Origin: Lentzea sp. NBRC 102530
GTDB lineage: Bacteria > Actinomycetota > Actinomycetes > Mycobacteriales > Pseudonocardiaceae
Assembly: GCF_030269365.1 (NCBI RefSeq)
Contig: NZ_BSTF01000004.1
Span: 527,535 to 591,534 of the forward strand
Direction of reading: 5' to 3'
DNA length: 64,000 nucleotides
This document shows positions 25,418 to 34,177 of this stretch, piece after piece. Position 1 is the first letter of the stretch. The number at the start of each line of letters is the position of its first letter. Position numbers and translations under genes: made by a program. The notes beneath the pieces are model-generated. The model was not told where the DNA came from and did no database searches. It was given only the letters and a program-made list of their open reading frames with translations.

Positions 25418-26144
25418 CGGCGAGCCCGCCCACCATCACGCCCGCCTCCGACGAGGTGGCCGTGATGGTGGCGGGCCGGCCGAGCGAGTCGCCCATGTCG
25501 ACGGTGACGTCCGCGCCCAGGTGAGCCGCGAGACAGGCCGTGCTGTTGGCGTTCGCGATGTCCTCCGGAACGCCGATGGACGGCGCGAACATCCTTGCCG
25601 CGTACCGGCTTCCGCCTGAGTAGGTGTAGCAGCCGAGCAGTCCGGACTCGTCGGTCGCCGCCTTCAGCAGGTCCAGGTCAGGACTCAGCGCGGCGACGTC
25701 CGGCACCTCGATGAGCATCCGCGGCCTGCCGAGCGTGGCGATCACACACGAGCCGTCAGTGCCCAACGCGCGCACGACCGCGTCTCGTTCCGCGGAGCTG
25801 GCTTCACGGACCTGGATCGGGCCCGGATCGAAGAACGCCTCGACGCCCGCGGACGTGAGTTCCGCCGTGCCCCGGAACGTCCGCGCGCCCGCCCGCAACG
25901 TGAACTCGCGCGTGCCGTCGGCGGCCAGCACCGCCAGCGCCGCCACGGTTCCGTGCCCGCAGCCCGGCAGCTCGCCCTCGGACGTGAAGAACCGCAACGC
26001 GCCCTGCGGCCCGAGGAAGACGGCGTGCGAGGTGCCGTGCTCGACGGGCAACGCCCGTCGTTCGGCGTCGCTGAACTCCCCGTCGGGCAGCACCAGCGTC
26101 GGACTGCCGCCGGACCCGTCGCGCAGGCAGGCGTTGACGATCAC
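25407..26144 (-). CDS. PhzF-family epimerase/isomerase-like protein
   Basis: A 245-residue member of the PhzF (diaminopimelate epimerase fold) family. The two lobes are marked by GSPTLVLPDG near the N-terminus, LPGCGHGTVAALAVLA (the CGHxT motif) in the first half, and ANSTACLAAHLG in the second. Members act on small cyclic acids, and the substrate here is unknown. The GTG at 26142-26144 overlaps the stop of the subtilase gene by four bases, so it is co-translated with it. It converges on the radical SAM gene, and the two 3' ends overlap by 11 bases. Confidence 0.82.
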   Translation of the reverse strand: MIVNACLRDGSGGSPTLVLPDGEFSDAERRALPVEHGTSHAVFLGPQGALRFFTSEGELPGCGHGTVAALAVLAADGTREFTLRAGARTFRGTAELTSAGVEAFFDPGPIQVREASSAERDAVVRALGTDGSCVIATLGRPRMLIEVPDVAALSPDLDLLKAATDESGLLGCYTYSGGSRYAARMFAPSIGVPEDIANANSTACLAAHLGADVTVDMGDSLGRPATITATSSEAGVMVGGLAVTA

Positions 26145-27571
26145 TTCGTGACGGCGGCGAGGGCGTCCACGAGCCCGTGGCCGTAGAACGAGTTGTACTC
26201 CGAGTACCCGGTGCAGAACGCGTCCTGCACGCCCGTGCCGTTGAGGTCGTAGTCGTCCGGGCAGGCCAGTGTCTGCGCCTGCGCGTTCAGCATGCGGCCC
26301 AGCGACACCGCGTCGGTGTCGGGGTGCGTCGACGCGATCAGCGCCGCGACGCCGGACGCGTGCGGGGCCGCCATCGACGTGCCGCACGAGTAGTCGTAGC
26401 CGGACGGCACGGTCGACAGCACGCACCCGTTCGGTGTGCGCGGATCGCCACCCGGCGCCGTCACGTCGATCGCGCCGAGCCCGTAGGAGCTGTACCCGGC
26501 CTTGGTCCGGTTCGAGTCGACCGCCGACACGCCCACCACGTTCTTGAGCTGCGCGGGCAGCACCACGCACGTCGAGTCGACCGGCCGCGTCTGCGCCTCG
26601 CCGTTCGTCGGCGACAACGAGTCGCGGCCCGGCCGGGACAGGTCGGCGGCGGCGTTCCCGGCGGCGGCGACGGTCAGCACGTTGCGCGAGGTCGCGTAGT
26701 CCACGGCCCGGCGCACGGCCTCGTAGACGACCCGCTGGCCCGGCTCGCTCTGGCACGTGAACAGGTACGGGTCGATGAAGTAGCTGTTGTTGGTGATGGT
26801 CATCTGCTGTGAGGCGGCCCACATGAACCCGCACACCGCGTACTCGGGGTAGATGAACCCGTCGTCGTCGACGACCTTCACGGACGCGATGCGCACGCCC
26901 GGCGCCACGCCGGTGGTGCCGCGGCCGTCGTCAGCGGCGGCGATGGTGCCCGCGACGTGCGTGCCGTGCGGCGACGTCGTCGGGATCCACGCGGACGGCG
27001 AGGTGTCGGGCTTGCCGGTGAGGCAGCCCGCGGACAGTTCGGGGGCCAGCGCGCCCACCAGGTCGGGGTGGCGGGCGTCGACGCCGGAGTCCAGCACGCC
27101 CACGACGACGGACTTGGAGCCCGTGGTGATCTCGTGCGCCTGCGGGGCCCGGATGAGATCCATGTCCCATTGTTCGGACGAGCGCCCACCGGAGGGCCGG
27201 AAGAGCTCCGTGTCGTCCTTCTTCCGCTTCGCCGACCGCTTGGCGACGCTCTCGGCCTGCGCGCTGTAGGCGCGGTCCGGGCCGATCCGCTTGAGGAAAC
27301 CGGGGTCCGGCGAGGTGGCCACCGCGACCGCGATCTGGGGGTAGTAGACGGTCGTCAGACCACACGCCCCGGTGACCTCCGCGTTGGCCTGCTCGGCGGT
27401 CGTGGCCTGCGGAAACACCACCAGGTACCGCAGCAGCGGACCCGGCTGGATGCAGGCGGGGGCCTCGGGCGTCGACTCCGGCTCGGCGCCGGCGGGCAGG
27501 GACGCCGCCAATACCCCGGCCACGAGCAGTGCGGTCATCGCCGCCGCTCGGGCGCGGTGGAGCAGAGGCAC
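26141..27571 (-). CDS. Secreted subtilisin-family (S8) serine protease
   Basis: A 476-residue exported protease. A Sec signal peptide (residues 1-29) is followed by a propeptide-like region (30-135) and the catalytic domain with D161 (GVLDSGVD), H202 (HGTHVAG) and S399 (GTSMAAPHASG), plus the oxyanion Asn in AAAGNAA. There is no C-terminal membrane anchor, unlike mycosins of ESX systems. Several Cys pairs suggest disulfides. GGAGG six bases upstream fixes the GTG at 27569-27571. It heads a two-gene operon with the PhzF-like gene and is divergent from the TIGR03936 gene. Confidence 0.93.
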   Translation of the reverse strand: MPLLHRARAAAMTALLVAGVLAASLPAGAEPESTPEAPACIQPGPLLRYLVVFPQATTAEQANAEVTGACGLTTVYYPQIAVAVATSPDPGFLKRIGPDRAYSAQAESVAKRSAKRKKDDTELFRPSGGRSSEQWDMDLIRAPQAHEITTGSKSVVVGVLDSGVDARHPDLVGALAPELSAGCLTGKPDTSPSAWIPTTSPHGTHVAGTIAAADDGRGTTGVAPGVRIASVKVVDDDGFIYPEYAVCGFMWAASQQMTITNNSYFIDPYLFTCQSEPGQRVVYEAVRRAVDYATSRNVLTVAAAGNAAADLSRPGRDSLSPTNGEAQTRPVDSTCVVLPAQLKNVVGVSAVDSNRTKAGYSSYGLGAIDVTAPGGDPRTPNGCVLSTVPSGYDYSCGTSMAAPHASGVAALIASTHPDTDAVSLGRMLNAQAQTLACPDDYDLNGTGVQDAFCTGYSEYNSFYGHGLVDALAAVTK

Positions 27572-27776
27572 CAGGGACCTCCAGGTAGGCAGGGCGTCCA
27601 GTCAGCCGGACCGTAGCCACGCGCAACGATCTAGACAAGCTGAACGTTCTGAATCGGGTTCACGGTACCGTCCTCATGGACGAACAGCCTGCGCCGATGG
27701 GACCGCTCACCCATCGGAACACCACTCGGGAGCACCACTGAGCCGCAACCTGCCCAACAACCCGTCGGCCGCCGCC

Positions 27777-28502
27777 GTGCAGAAGCTGCGCCTCCGCTAC
27801 ACCAAGCGGGGGAGGCTGCGTTTCACTTCGCACCGCGACATCGCTCGCACGTTCGAACGCGCGCTGCGCAGGGCAGGCGTACCCATGGCGTACTCGCAGG
27901 GGTTCAGCCCTCACCCGAAGGTGTCGTGGGTGGGGGCCGCGCCGACCGGCGTGGCGAGCGAGGCCGAGTACGTCGAGGTGTCCGTGGTCGAGAAGGTCGA
28001 CCCGGTGGCTCTCAAGATCGCGCTCGACGCGGCGTTGCCCCCCGGCATCGACGTCGTCGACATCGTCGGGTCGCTCGGCGGCAACCTCACCGAGCGCATC
28101 GACGCGAGCGAGTGGCGGATCGAGCTCGACGGGGTCGCCCCCGACGAGCTGGCCAAGGCCGTGGAGGTGTTCCTCTCGGCGGAGTCCGTCGAGGTCGAAC
28201 GGCTCACCAAGAGCGGTGTGAAGATGCTCGACGTGCGGCCTGCCGTCGTGTCGGCGCTGGTCGAACCACGTTCGAGCGACGCCGGACACGATGACACCGC
28301 TTTGTCACAACCGTGTGGGATACTCATGACGGTCGTACGGCAGGTAACGCCTACCGTTCGACCCGACGACGTGCTGAATGCGCTTCGCGTCGTGGCCGAT
28401 CTCGTGCCGCCGGTACCTGCGAAAGCAACCCGGATGGCGCAGGGACGCCTCGATGACGACGGCAGGCTGGTGGACCCGCTCCAACAGGACAGAGAGTCCT
28501 GA
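27777..28502 (+). CDS. TIGR03936/DUF2344 protein, partner of the radical SAM protein
   Basis: A protein of about 241 residues beginning VQKLRLRYTKRGRLRF, the diagnostic DUF2344 opening, then FTSHRDIARTFERALRRAG and YSQGFSPHPKVSWVG. The family occurs fused to or beside TIGR03960. Its role is unproven, though linkage to rne suggests RNA-related work. The GTG at 27777 is the conservative start. A CTG at 27738 with GGGAG five bases before it would add 13 residues (LSRNLPNNPS) and has better ribosome-binding context. A 21-codon ORF (27676-27741) ends over that CTG. rne follows 215 bases later. Confidence 0.85.
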   Translation: MQKLRLRYTKRGRLRFTSHRDIARTFERALRRAGVPMAYSQGFSPHPKVSWVGAAPTGVASEAEYVEVSVVEKVDPVALKIALDAALPPGIDVVDIVGSLGGNLTERIDASEWRIELDGVAPDELAKAVEVFLSAESVEVERLTKSGVKMLDVRPAVVSALVEPRSSDAGHDDTALSQPCGILMTVVRQVTPTVRPDDVLNALRVVADLVPPVPAKATRMAQGRLDDDGRLVDPLQQDRES

Positions 28503-28717
28503 CAGGAGCGCGGGTCGCGCCAGCTGCGACGCGCAAACAGGAGGAGCGGCGCTGACAGCGGCGTCGTCGTGGGACCTGCGCAAGCGTGCGCCCGGTGAGG
28601 CGCCACGCCGCTGCGCGCGAGGCAAGGATTCCCGCCGCGAGCAGCGGTGGAGAGAGACAAGAGAGGCCCCTGCGCGGCCGCGTCCTCACGGGACGCGCCC
28701 GGGGGTGGAGGAGCTGC
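28503..28717 (+). other. Leader region of rne
   Basis: There is no gene in these 215 bases. They are very GC-rich and contain short hairpins, including GCGTCC/GGACGC near 28680-28696 just before the ribosome binding site GGAGGAG (28707-28713). A 5' leader that regulates rne, as known for RNase E elsewhere, is possible but unproven. Confidence 0.35.
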
Positions 28718-31700
28718 ATGTCGAACAAGGAACAGCCTGCCGGTGGCACCGGCGGGCAGGGTGTGGTTGCCGCACGCCCTGAACTGGCGGACCTGCCGGA
28801 CAAGTTGCGGGTCCACGCGCTGGCGAAGCTGCTGGAGGTCAGCAGCAAGGACGTGATGACGGCGCTGGCCGACCTCGGTGAGGTCGCCCGCAGCGCGCAG
28901 TCGAGCGTGAGCCGCGACGTGGCCCTGAAGGTCGCCGAGACGCTCATCGACTGGGACGACGTCGTCACGGGCGAGGTCACCGAGGACTACGAGGCCCCCG
29001 CGGTCCCGGCGTTCGAGGCACCCGCGCTCGCGCCGATCTTCGCCGCGCCGAGCGCCGTCTTCCTGCCCCCGACGCCGGTCGAGCGCCCCAAGGCGCCCGT
29101 CTCGCCGTTCGTGGTCGAGGAGACGCCGGTCGTCGAGGAGAAGTCGGTCGGCGAGATCGCCGCGGACGAGCTCGACGCCGCCGAGGCCGCTGCCGAAGCG
29201 GACGCCGACGCCGACGCGGACGCGGACTCCGACGACGAGGGTGACGGCCGCCGTCGCCGCCGCCGGGGCCGTCGCGGCCGCGGCCGGGGCAAGGGCACCG
29301 ACGCCGAGGCCGGCGACGAGACCGACGAGGCTCCCGCCGAGGACGCGGGCGAGACCTCCGAGGAGACCGAGGCCTCCGACGAGACCGACGACGAGGGCGA
29401 CGAGAGCTCGACCCGCCGTCGCCGCCGTCGCCGTCGCCGCAAGACCGGCACGGACGACGACGTCACGTCCGAGGACGACCCGCCGAACACCGTCGTGCAC
29501 GTGCGTGACTCACGGGACGCACGCGACGACAAGGCCGACTCCGAGGCCGCCCAGAGCGAGGTCCGCAGCATCCGCGGCTCCACGCGCCTCGAGGCCAAGC
29601 GCCAGCGCCGCCGCGACGGTCGCGAGGCCGGCCGCCGCCGTGCCCCGGTGCTGACCGAGGCCGAGTTCCTGGCCCGCCGCGAGGCCGTGGCCCGCACGAT
29701 GGTCGTCCGCGAGCGCGGCGACCGCACCCAGATCGGCGTCCTCGAGGACGGCGTGCTGGTCGAGCACTTCGTCACGTCGTCGGGCTCCGGCTCGATCGTC
29801 GGCAACGTGTACCTCGGCCGCGTGCAGAACGTGCTGCCGAGCATGGAAGCCGCGTTCATCGACATCGGCCGCGGCCGCAACGCCGTGCTCTACGCCGGTG
29901 AGGTCGACTGGGACGCCGCCGGTCTCGAGGGCAAGTCCCGCAAGATCGAGCAGGCGCTCTCCAGCGGCGACTCGGTGCTCGTCCAGGTCACCAAGGACCC
30001 GGTCGGCCACAAGGGCGCCCGTCTGACCACCCAGATCAGCCTCCCCGGCCGCTTCCTGGTCTACGTGCCGGGCGGCGGTGCCACGGGCATCAGCCGCAAG
30101 CTGCCGGACAACGAGCGCAAGCGCCTCAAGGACATCCTGAAGAGGGTCGTCCCCGAGGACGCCGGCGTGATCATCCGCACCGCCTCGGAGGGCATCTCCG
30201 AGGAGGAGCTCGGCCGCGACGTGACGCGTCTGCAGGCCCAGTGGAAGGTCATCCGGGAGAAGGCCGACAGCACCTCCACCAAGGCGCCGACGCTGCTCTA
30301 CGAAGAGCCGGACCTGCTGGTGAAGGTCGTCCGCGACCTGTTCACCGAGGACTTCGCGCAGCTCGTCGTCCAGGGCGACGAGGCGTGGGAGGTCATCGAC
30401 TCCTACGTCCGCCACGTGGCGCCGGACCTGCAGGACCGCCTGAAGAAGCACGTCGGCAACAACGACGCGTTCGTCGAGTACCGCATCGACGAGCAGCTGA
30501 TGAAGGCGCTCGACCGCAAGGTCTGGCTGCCCTCGGGCGGCTACCTGATCATCGACCGCACCGAGGCGATGACGGTCATCGACGTCAACACCGGCAAGTT
30601 CACCGGGTCGGGCGGCAACCTCGAAGAGACCGTCACGCGCAACAACCTGGAGTCGGCGGAGGAGATCGTCCGCCAGCTCCGGCTGCGCGACATCGGCGGC
30701 ATCATCGTCATCGACTTCATCGACATGGTCCTGGAGTCGAACCGCGACCTGGTCCTGCGCCGCCTCACCGAGTGCCTCGGCCGCGACCGCACGCGTCACC
30801 AGGTCGCCGAGGTCACCTCGCTGGGTCTCGTGCAGATGACCCGCAAGCGGGTCGGCACCGGCCTGCTCGAGGCGTTCAGCCAGACGTGTGAGCACTGCCG
30901 CGGCCGTGGCGTCGTCGTGTCCACCGAGCCCGTGCACTCGCACGGCGGCGGTGGCAACGGCGGCGGCCAGCAGCAGCCGCAGGGCGGTGGCCGCAAGTCG
31001 CGCCGCAACAAGGGCGGCTCCGAGCACGCGGCGGAGACCACCGAGGTCGTCGAGGTGTCCGTCGAGGCGCCCGAGGCATCGGTCGTGCCCGAGGTGGTCG
31101 AGCCGGGCGAGCCCGAGGACACCTCCGAGGACGCGGTCGCGGCCGACCAGGAGCACGAGGGCCACGGCCGTCGCCGCCGCCGTCGCCGGGGCAGGGACAA
31201 GGAGCCGCAGGCCGTCGTCGACGCGGTCGTGGTCGAGGAGCAGGCGCTCAACGGTCACGTGTCGCACGAGGACCCGGCGCCCGTCGAGCTCGAGCCCGTC
31301 GCCGAGCCCGAGGTGATCGAGGAGACCACCGAGGAACTCGTCGAGCCGGTCGCCGAGCCCGAGCCGCCCAGGCCGAAGCTGTCGGGCCGGATCGGCTCCC
31401 AGCAGCCCGCGGTCACCGGCCGCATCGGCTCCCAGCAGCCCGCCGTGACCGGACGCATCGGCGCCCAGCTCCCGGAACCCGCTGAGGTCGAGCAGGAGCC
31501 CGTGGTGGCCCCTGAGCCGGTCGCAGCGCCCGAGCCCGTCGCCGAGGCCCCTGCGGCCGTCGTGGCGGCCCCCGCGGCCCGTCCGCGGCGCCGTGCGGCC
31601 AAGCGCGCCGCCGGTGCGCCCGCGGCGACCGAGGCGCCGTCCGCGCCGATCGTCGTCGAGGTGCCCAAGCAGCCCGAGGTCCAGATGCCCGCGCCGGTGG

Positions 31701-31765
31701 TCACCACCACTCGCCGTCGCCGCGCCGTGTCGCGGCCGGCGGGACCGCCGGTCCAGGAGGACTGA
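28718..31765 (+). CDS. rne: Ribonuclease E/G
   Basis: A 1,015-residue endoribonuclease for mRNA turnover and rRNA processing. Residues about 22-70 (LRVHALAKLLEVSSKDVMTA) are an IF2_N-like helical domain common in actinobacterial RNase E. An acidic and Arg-rich disordered stretch (residues 140-300) precedes the S1 domain (YLGRVQNVLPSMEAAFIDIG). The DNase-I-like catalytic domain has D622 (VIDVNTGKF) and D666 (VIDFIDM), and the zinc-link is C724-C727 (CEHC). The last 270 residues are a disordered tail with Arg clusters and a short tandem repeat, likely a scaffold and RNA-binding region. GGAGGAG fixes the ATG. Confidence 0.95.
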   Translation: MSNKEQPAGGTGGQGVVAARPELADLPDKLRVHALAKLLEVSSKDVMTALADLGEVARSAQSSVSRDVALKVAETLIDWDDVVTGEVTEDYEAPAVPAFEAPALAPIFAAPSAVFLPPTPVERPKAPVSPFVVEETPVVEEKSVGEIAADELDAAEAAAEADADADADADSDDEGDGRRRRRRGRRGRGRGKGTDAEAGDETDEAPAEDAGETSEETEASDETDDEGDESSTRRRRRRRRRKTGTDDDVTSEDDPPNTVVHVRDSRDARDDKADSEAAQSEVRSIRGSTRLEAKRQRRRDGREAGRRRAPVLTEAEFLARREAVARTMVVRERGDRTQIGVLEDGVLVEHFVTSSGSGSIVGNVYLGRVQNVLPSMEAAFIDIGRGRNAVLYAGEVDWDAAGLEGKSRKIEQALSSGDSVLVQVTKDPVGHKGARLTTQISLPGRFLVYVPGGGATGISRKLPDNERKRLKDILKRVVPEDAGVIIRTASEGISEEELGRDVTRLQAQWKVIREKADSTSTKAPTLLYEEPDLLVKVVRDLFTEDFAQLVVQGDEAWEVIDSYVRHVAPDLQDRLKKHVGNNDAFVEYRIDEQLMKALDRKVWLPSGGYLIIDRTEAMTVIDVNTGKFTGSGGNLEETVTRNNLESAEEIVRQLRLRDIGGIIVIDFIDMVLESNRDLVLRRLTECLGRDRTRHQVAEVTSLGLVQMTRKRVGTGLLEAFSQTCEHCRGRGVVVSTEPVHSHGGGGNGGGQQQPQGGGRKSRRNKGGSEHAAETTEVVEVSVEAPEASVVPEVVEPGEPEDTSEDAVAADQEHEGHGRRRRRRRGRDKEPQAVVDAVVVEEQALNGHVSHEDPAPVELEPVAEPEVIEETTEELVEPVAEPEPPRPKLSGRIGSQQPAVTGRIGSQQPAVTGRIGAQLPEPAEVEQEPVVAPEPVAAPEPVAEAPAAVVAAPAARPRRRAAKRAAGAPAATEAPSAPIVVEVPKQPEVQMPAPVVTTTRRRRAVSRPAGPPVQED
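31385..31483 (+). repeat. Three 33-bp tandem repeats in the rne tail
   Basis: Units at 31385-31417, 31418-31450 and 31451-31483 encode GRIGSQQPAVT, GRIGSQQPAVT and the diverged GRIGAQLPEPA. The first two are identical in protein but differ at synonymous positions. Confidence 0.85.
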
Positions 31766-31779
31766 AGCGCATGAGCGAG

Positions 31780-31815
31780 ACCGGGGTCGCCTGTCGGCGG
31801 CCCCGGTTTTGCTTT
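31780..31815 (+). terminator. Intrinsic terminator of rne
   Basis: Arms ACCGGGGTCGCC and GGCGGCCCCGGT with loop TGTC are followed by TTTTGCTTT. This separates rne from the rplU promoter. Confidence 0.85.
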
Positions 31816-31873
31816 GTCCGGAGGCGTTGTGAGGGACCGCACAGCCTGCGGAAACGCGATCGGGGCACCCCAG

Positions 31874-31904
31874 TTTGCTCCCGGCGTACCCACTCCCGTA
31901 ACCT
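31874..31904 (+). promoter_or_regulatory. Predicted promoter of rplU-rpmA
   Basis: A -10-like TAACCT (31899-31904) has TTGCTC (31875-31880) 18 bases upstream. The resulting leader of about 120 bases before rplU contains several G/C-rich inverted stretches and may hold a ribosomal-protein control site, which I could not identify. Confidence 0.4.
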
Positions 31905-32030
31905 TGACGACGGCCCGCCATCCGACGGGTCCTGTCGTGTGCCTCCTCTGGTGCCTTTGGTGGAAACACCGTTCCCAGACTGGTTGGCGCACGGCCCGTC
32001 ACCATCGAGTAGCAGGAGACTTCCGTCCTG

Positions 32031-32342
32031 ATGTACGCGATCGTCAAGACCGGCGGCAAGCAGTACAAGGTCGCTGTCGGCGACATCGTCGAGGTCGAGA
32101 AGCTCGAGGGCGAGCCGGGCACCGAAATCTCCCTCCAGGCGCTGCTCGTGGTCGACGGCACTGACGTCACCGCTGACGCGGACGCCCTGGCGAAGTTCTC
32201 GGTTACCGGCAAGCTGGTCGAGCACACCAAGGGCCCGAAGATTCGCATCCACAAGTTCAAGAACAAGACCGGCTACCACAAGCGACAGGGTCACCGTCAG
32301 AAGTTGACCCGCGTCGAGGTCACCGGCATCACCGGTAAGTGA
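32031..32342 (+). CDS. rplU: 50S ribosomal protein L21
   Basis: A 103-residue large-subunit protein with the usual [14 protein letters not shown] opening and the C-terminal [14 protein letters not shown] segment that binds 23S rRNA. Length and sequence are canonical. The ATG is 13 bases after GGAG at 32014-32017. It forms an operon with rpmA 14 bases downstream. Confidence 0.97.
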   Translation: MYAIVKTGGKQYKVAVGDIVEVEKLEGEPGTEISLQALLVVDGTDVTADADALAKFSVTGKLVEHTKGPKIRIHKFKNKTGYHKRQGHRQKLTRVEVTGITGK

Positions 32343-32356
32343 GGACCTGACTTCTC

Positions 32357-32614
32357 ATGGCACACAAAAAGGGTGCATCCAGTTCCCGCAACGGCCGTGA
32401 CTCCAACCCCCAGTACCTGGGTGTGAAGCGGTTCGGCGGTCAGGTCGTCAAGGCCGGCGAGATCCTGATCCGTCAGCGCGGCACCAAGTTCCACCCCGGC
32501 GTCGGCGTCGGCATCGGCAAGGACGACACGCTGTTCGCCCTGCTGCCGGGTGCGGTGGAGTTCGGTACGAAGCGCGGTCGCAAGACCGTCAACATCGTCC
32601 CGGTCGCGGTCTGA
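32357..32614 (+). CDS. rpmA: 50S ribosomal protein L27
   Basis: An 85-residue protein beginning [17 protein letters not shown], the flexible N-terminus that reaches the peptidyl transferase centre. It has no cleavable Firmicutes-type extension, so it needs no Prp protease. The pattern [18 protein letters not shown] is typical. It is followed by a strong terminator. Confidence 0.97.
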   Translation: MAHKKGASSSRNGRDSNPQYLGVKRFGGQVVKAGEILIRQRGTKFHPGVGVGIGKDDTLFALLPGAVEFGTKRGRKTVNIVPVAV

Positions 32615-32649
32615 GGAAGACCGCTCCTAGGACGTAGTTAGACCTCTGC

Positions 32650-32692
32650 GAGGGGCGGGACCGGTCAACCGGCTCCGCCCCTCGTTGTTTGT
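32650..32692 (+). terminator. Intrinsic terminator of rpmA
   Basis: Arms GAGGGGCGGGACCGG and CCGGCTCCGCCCCTC with loop TCAA and one mismatched pair, then GTTGTTTG. It lies only 28 bases before the obgE start. Confidence 0.85.
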
Positions 32693-32719
32693 CCAAGTCT
32701 TTTGAGAGGAAGTAGTTCC

Positions 32720-34174
32720 GTGGCCCGCTTCGTAGACCGGGTGGTGATCCACGCTGCCGCCGGCAACGGGGGCAACGGTTGTGCTTCAGTGCACCGCGAG
32801 AAGTTCAAGCCGCTCGGCGGCCCGGACGGCGGCAACGGGGGCAGTGGCGGCAGCGTCATCCTCGTCGTCGACTCGCAGGTGCACACCCTGCTGGACTTCC
32901 ACTTCCGCCCGCACGCCTCCGCCACCAACGGCAAGGCCGGCGCCGGTGCGCACCGCGACGGTGCGAACGGTGACGACCTGATCCTGCGCGTGCCGGACGG
33001 CACCGTGGTGATGACCGAGGCCGGCGAGATCGTCGCCGACCTCGTCGGTGAGGGCACCCAGCTCATCGCGGCGTCCGGTGGCCGTGGCGGTCTCGGCAAC
33101 GCCTCGCTCGCGTCCAAGGCCCGCAAGGCGCCCGGTTTCGCGTTGCTCGGTGAGCCGGGCGAGACGCGCGATCTGGTGCTGGAGCTCAAGTCCGTCGCGG
33201 ACGTGGGCCTGCTGGGCTTCCCGTCGGCGGGCAAGTCGTCGCTGATCTCCGTGCTCTCCGCCGCGAAGCCGAAGATCGCCGACTACCCGTTCACGACGCT
33301 GGTCCCGAACCTCGGCGTGATCACCGCCGGCGAGACCATCTTCACGATGGCGGACGTCCCCGGCCTGATCCCCGGTGCGTCGCAGGGCAAGGGCCTCGGC
33401 CTCGACTTCCTGCGCCACATCGAACGGACCGCCGTGCTCGCGCACGTCGTCGACTGCGCCACGTACGAGCCGGGCCGCGACCCGATCGCCGACATCGACG
33501 CGCTGGAGAAGGAACTCTCCGAGTACACCCCGGCGCTCGGCGGCAACTTCGAGGACCGCCCGCGTGTGGTGATCCTCAACAAGGTCGACATCCCCGACGC
33601 CCAGGACCTCGCCGACATCGTCCGCCCGGAGATCGAGGCGCGCGGCCTGCCGGTCTTCGAGGTGTCGACGGTGTCCCGCCAGGGCCTGCGGGAGCTGTCG
33701 TTCAAGCTGGCCGAGGTCGTCCGCGAGTACCGCGAGGCCCAGCCCAAGAAGGAATCGACCCGAATCGTGCTGCGGCCGACCGCCGTGGACGACCAGGGCT
33801 TCACCGTGACCGAGGACCCCTCGGTCGAGGGTGGCTTCATCGTGCGGGGCGAACGCCCGGAGCGCTGGATCCGCCAGACCGACTTCTCCAACGACGAAGC
33901 CGTCGGTTACCTCGCGGACCGCCTGAACAGGCTGGGCGTCGAGGACAAGCTCGTGAAGATGGGCGCCATCCCCGGCTGCCAGGTCACCATCGGCGACCTG
34001 GTGTTCGACTGGGAGCCGACCACGCCGGCCGGCATCGCGATGACGATGTCACCGACCGGCCGTGGCACGGACGCCCGTCTCGAGCGCAACGACCGCATCG
34101 GCGCCCACGAGCGCAAGGCCCTGAAGAAGGCCCGCCGCGCGCCCGGTGACTACGGCGACTTCGACGAGGAGTAA
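32720..34174 (+). CDS. obgE: Obg GTPase (ribosome assembly, stress)
   Basis: A 484-residue GTPase that binds the 50S subunit. The Gly-rich Obg fold (residues 1-158, [10 protein letters not shown]) is followed by the G domain with G1 [10 protein letters not shown]3 DVPGLI and G4 NKVD, and by an OCT domain in the C-terminal 150 residues ending with an Asp/Glu-rich tail. GAGAGGAAG nine bases upstream supports the GTG at 32720. proB follows after three bases. The terminator just upstream implies readthrough from rpmA or a promoter within it. Confidence 0.96.
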   Translation: MARFVDRVVIHAAAGNGGNGCASVHREKFKPLGGPDGGNGGSGGSVILVVDSQVHTLLDFHFRPHASATNGKAGAGAHRDGANGDDLILRVPDGTVVMTEAGEIVADLVGEGTQLIAASGGRGGLGNASLASKARKAPGFALLGEPGETRDLVLELKSVADVGLLGFPSAGKSSLISVLSAAKPKIADYPFTTLVPNLGVITAGETIFTMADVPGLIPGASQGKGLGLDFLRHIERTAVLAHVVDCATYEPGRDPIADIDALEKELSEYTPALGGNFEDRPRVVILNKVDIPDAQDLADIVRPEIEARGLPVFEVSTVSRQGLRELSFKLAEVVREYREAQPKKESTRIVLRPTAVDDQGFTVTEDPSVEGGFIVRGERPERWIRQTDFSNDEAVGYLADRLNRLGVEDKLVKMGAIPGCQVTIGDLVFDWEPTTPAGIAMTMSPTGRGTDARLERNDRIGAHERKALKKARRAPGDYGDFDEE

Positions 34175-34177
34175 ACC

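Noticed and set aside
26141..27571. Mycosin (MycP) of an ESX system
   Set aside because: It is a subtilase with signal peptide but lacks a C-terminal membrane anchor and adjacent ecc genes.
28586..28717. Longer N-terminus of RNase E from an upstream in-frame start
   Set aside because: The ATG at 28718 has an ideal GGAGGAG, and the upstream codons encode no conserved sequence.
31385..31483. CRISPR-like array
   Set aside because: The repeats are in-frame protein repeats within rne without spacers.
31905..32030. Known L21-type ribosomal leader RNA upstream of rplU
   Set aside because: The leader is long enough, but no recognisable consensus fold could be matched by eye, so only a possible leader is noted.
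29510..32266. 918-codon antisense frame over rne
   Set aside because: Mirrors the acidic and Arg-rich rne coding sequence, with no independent signal.
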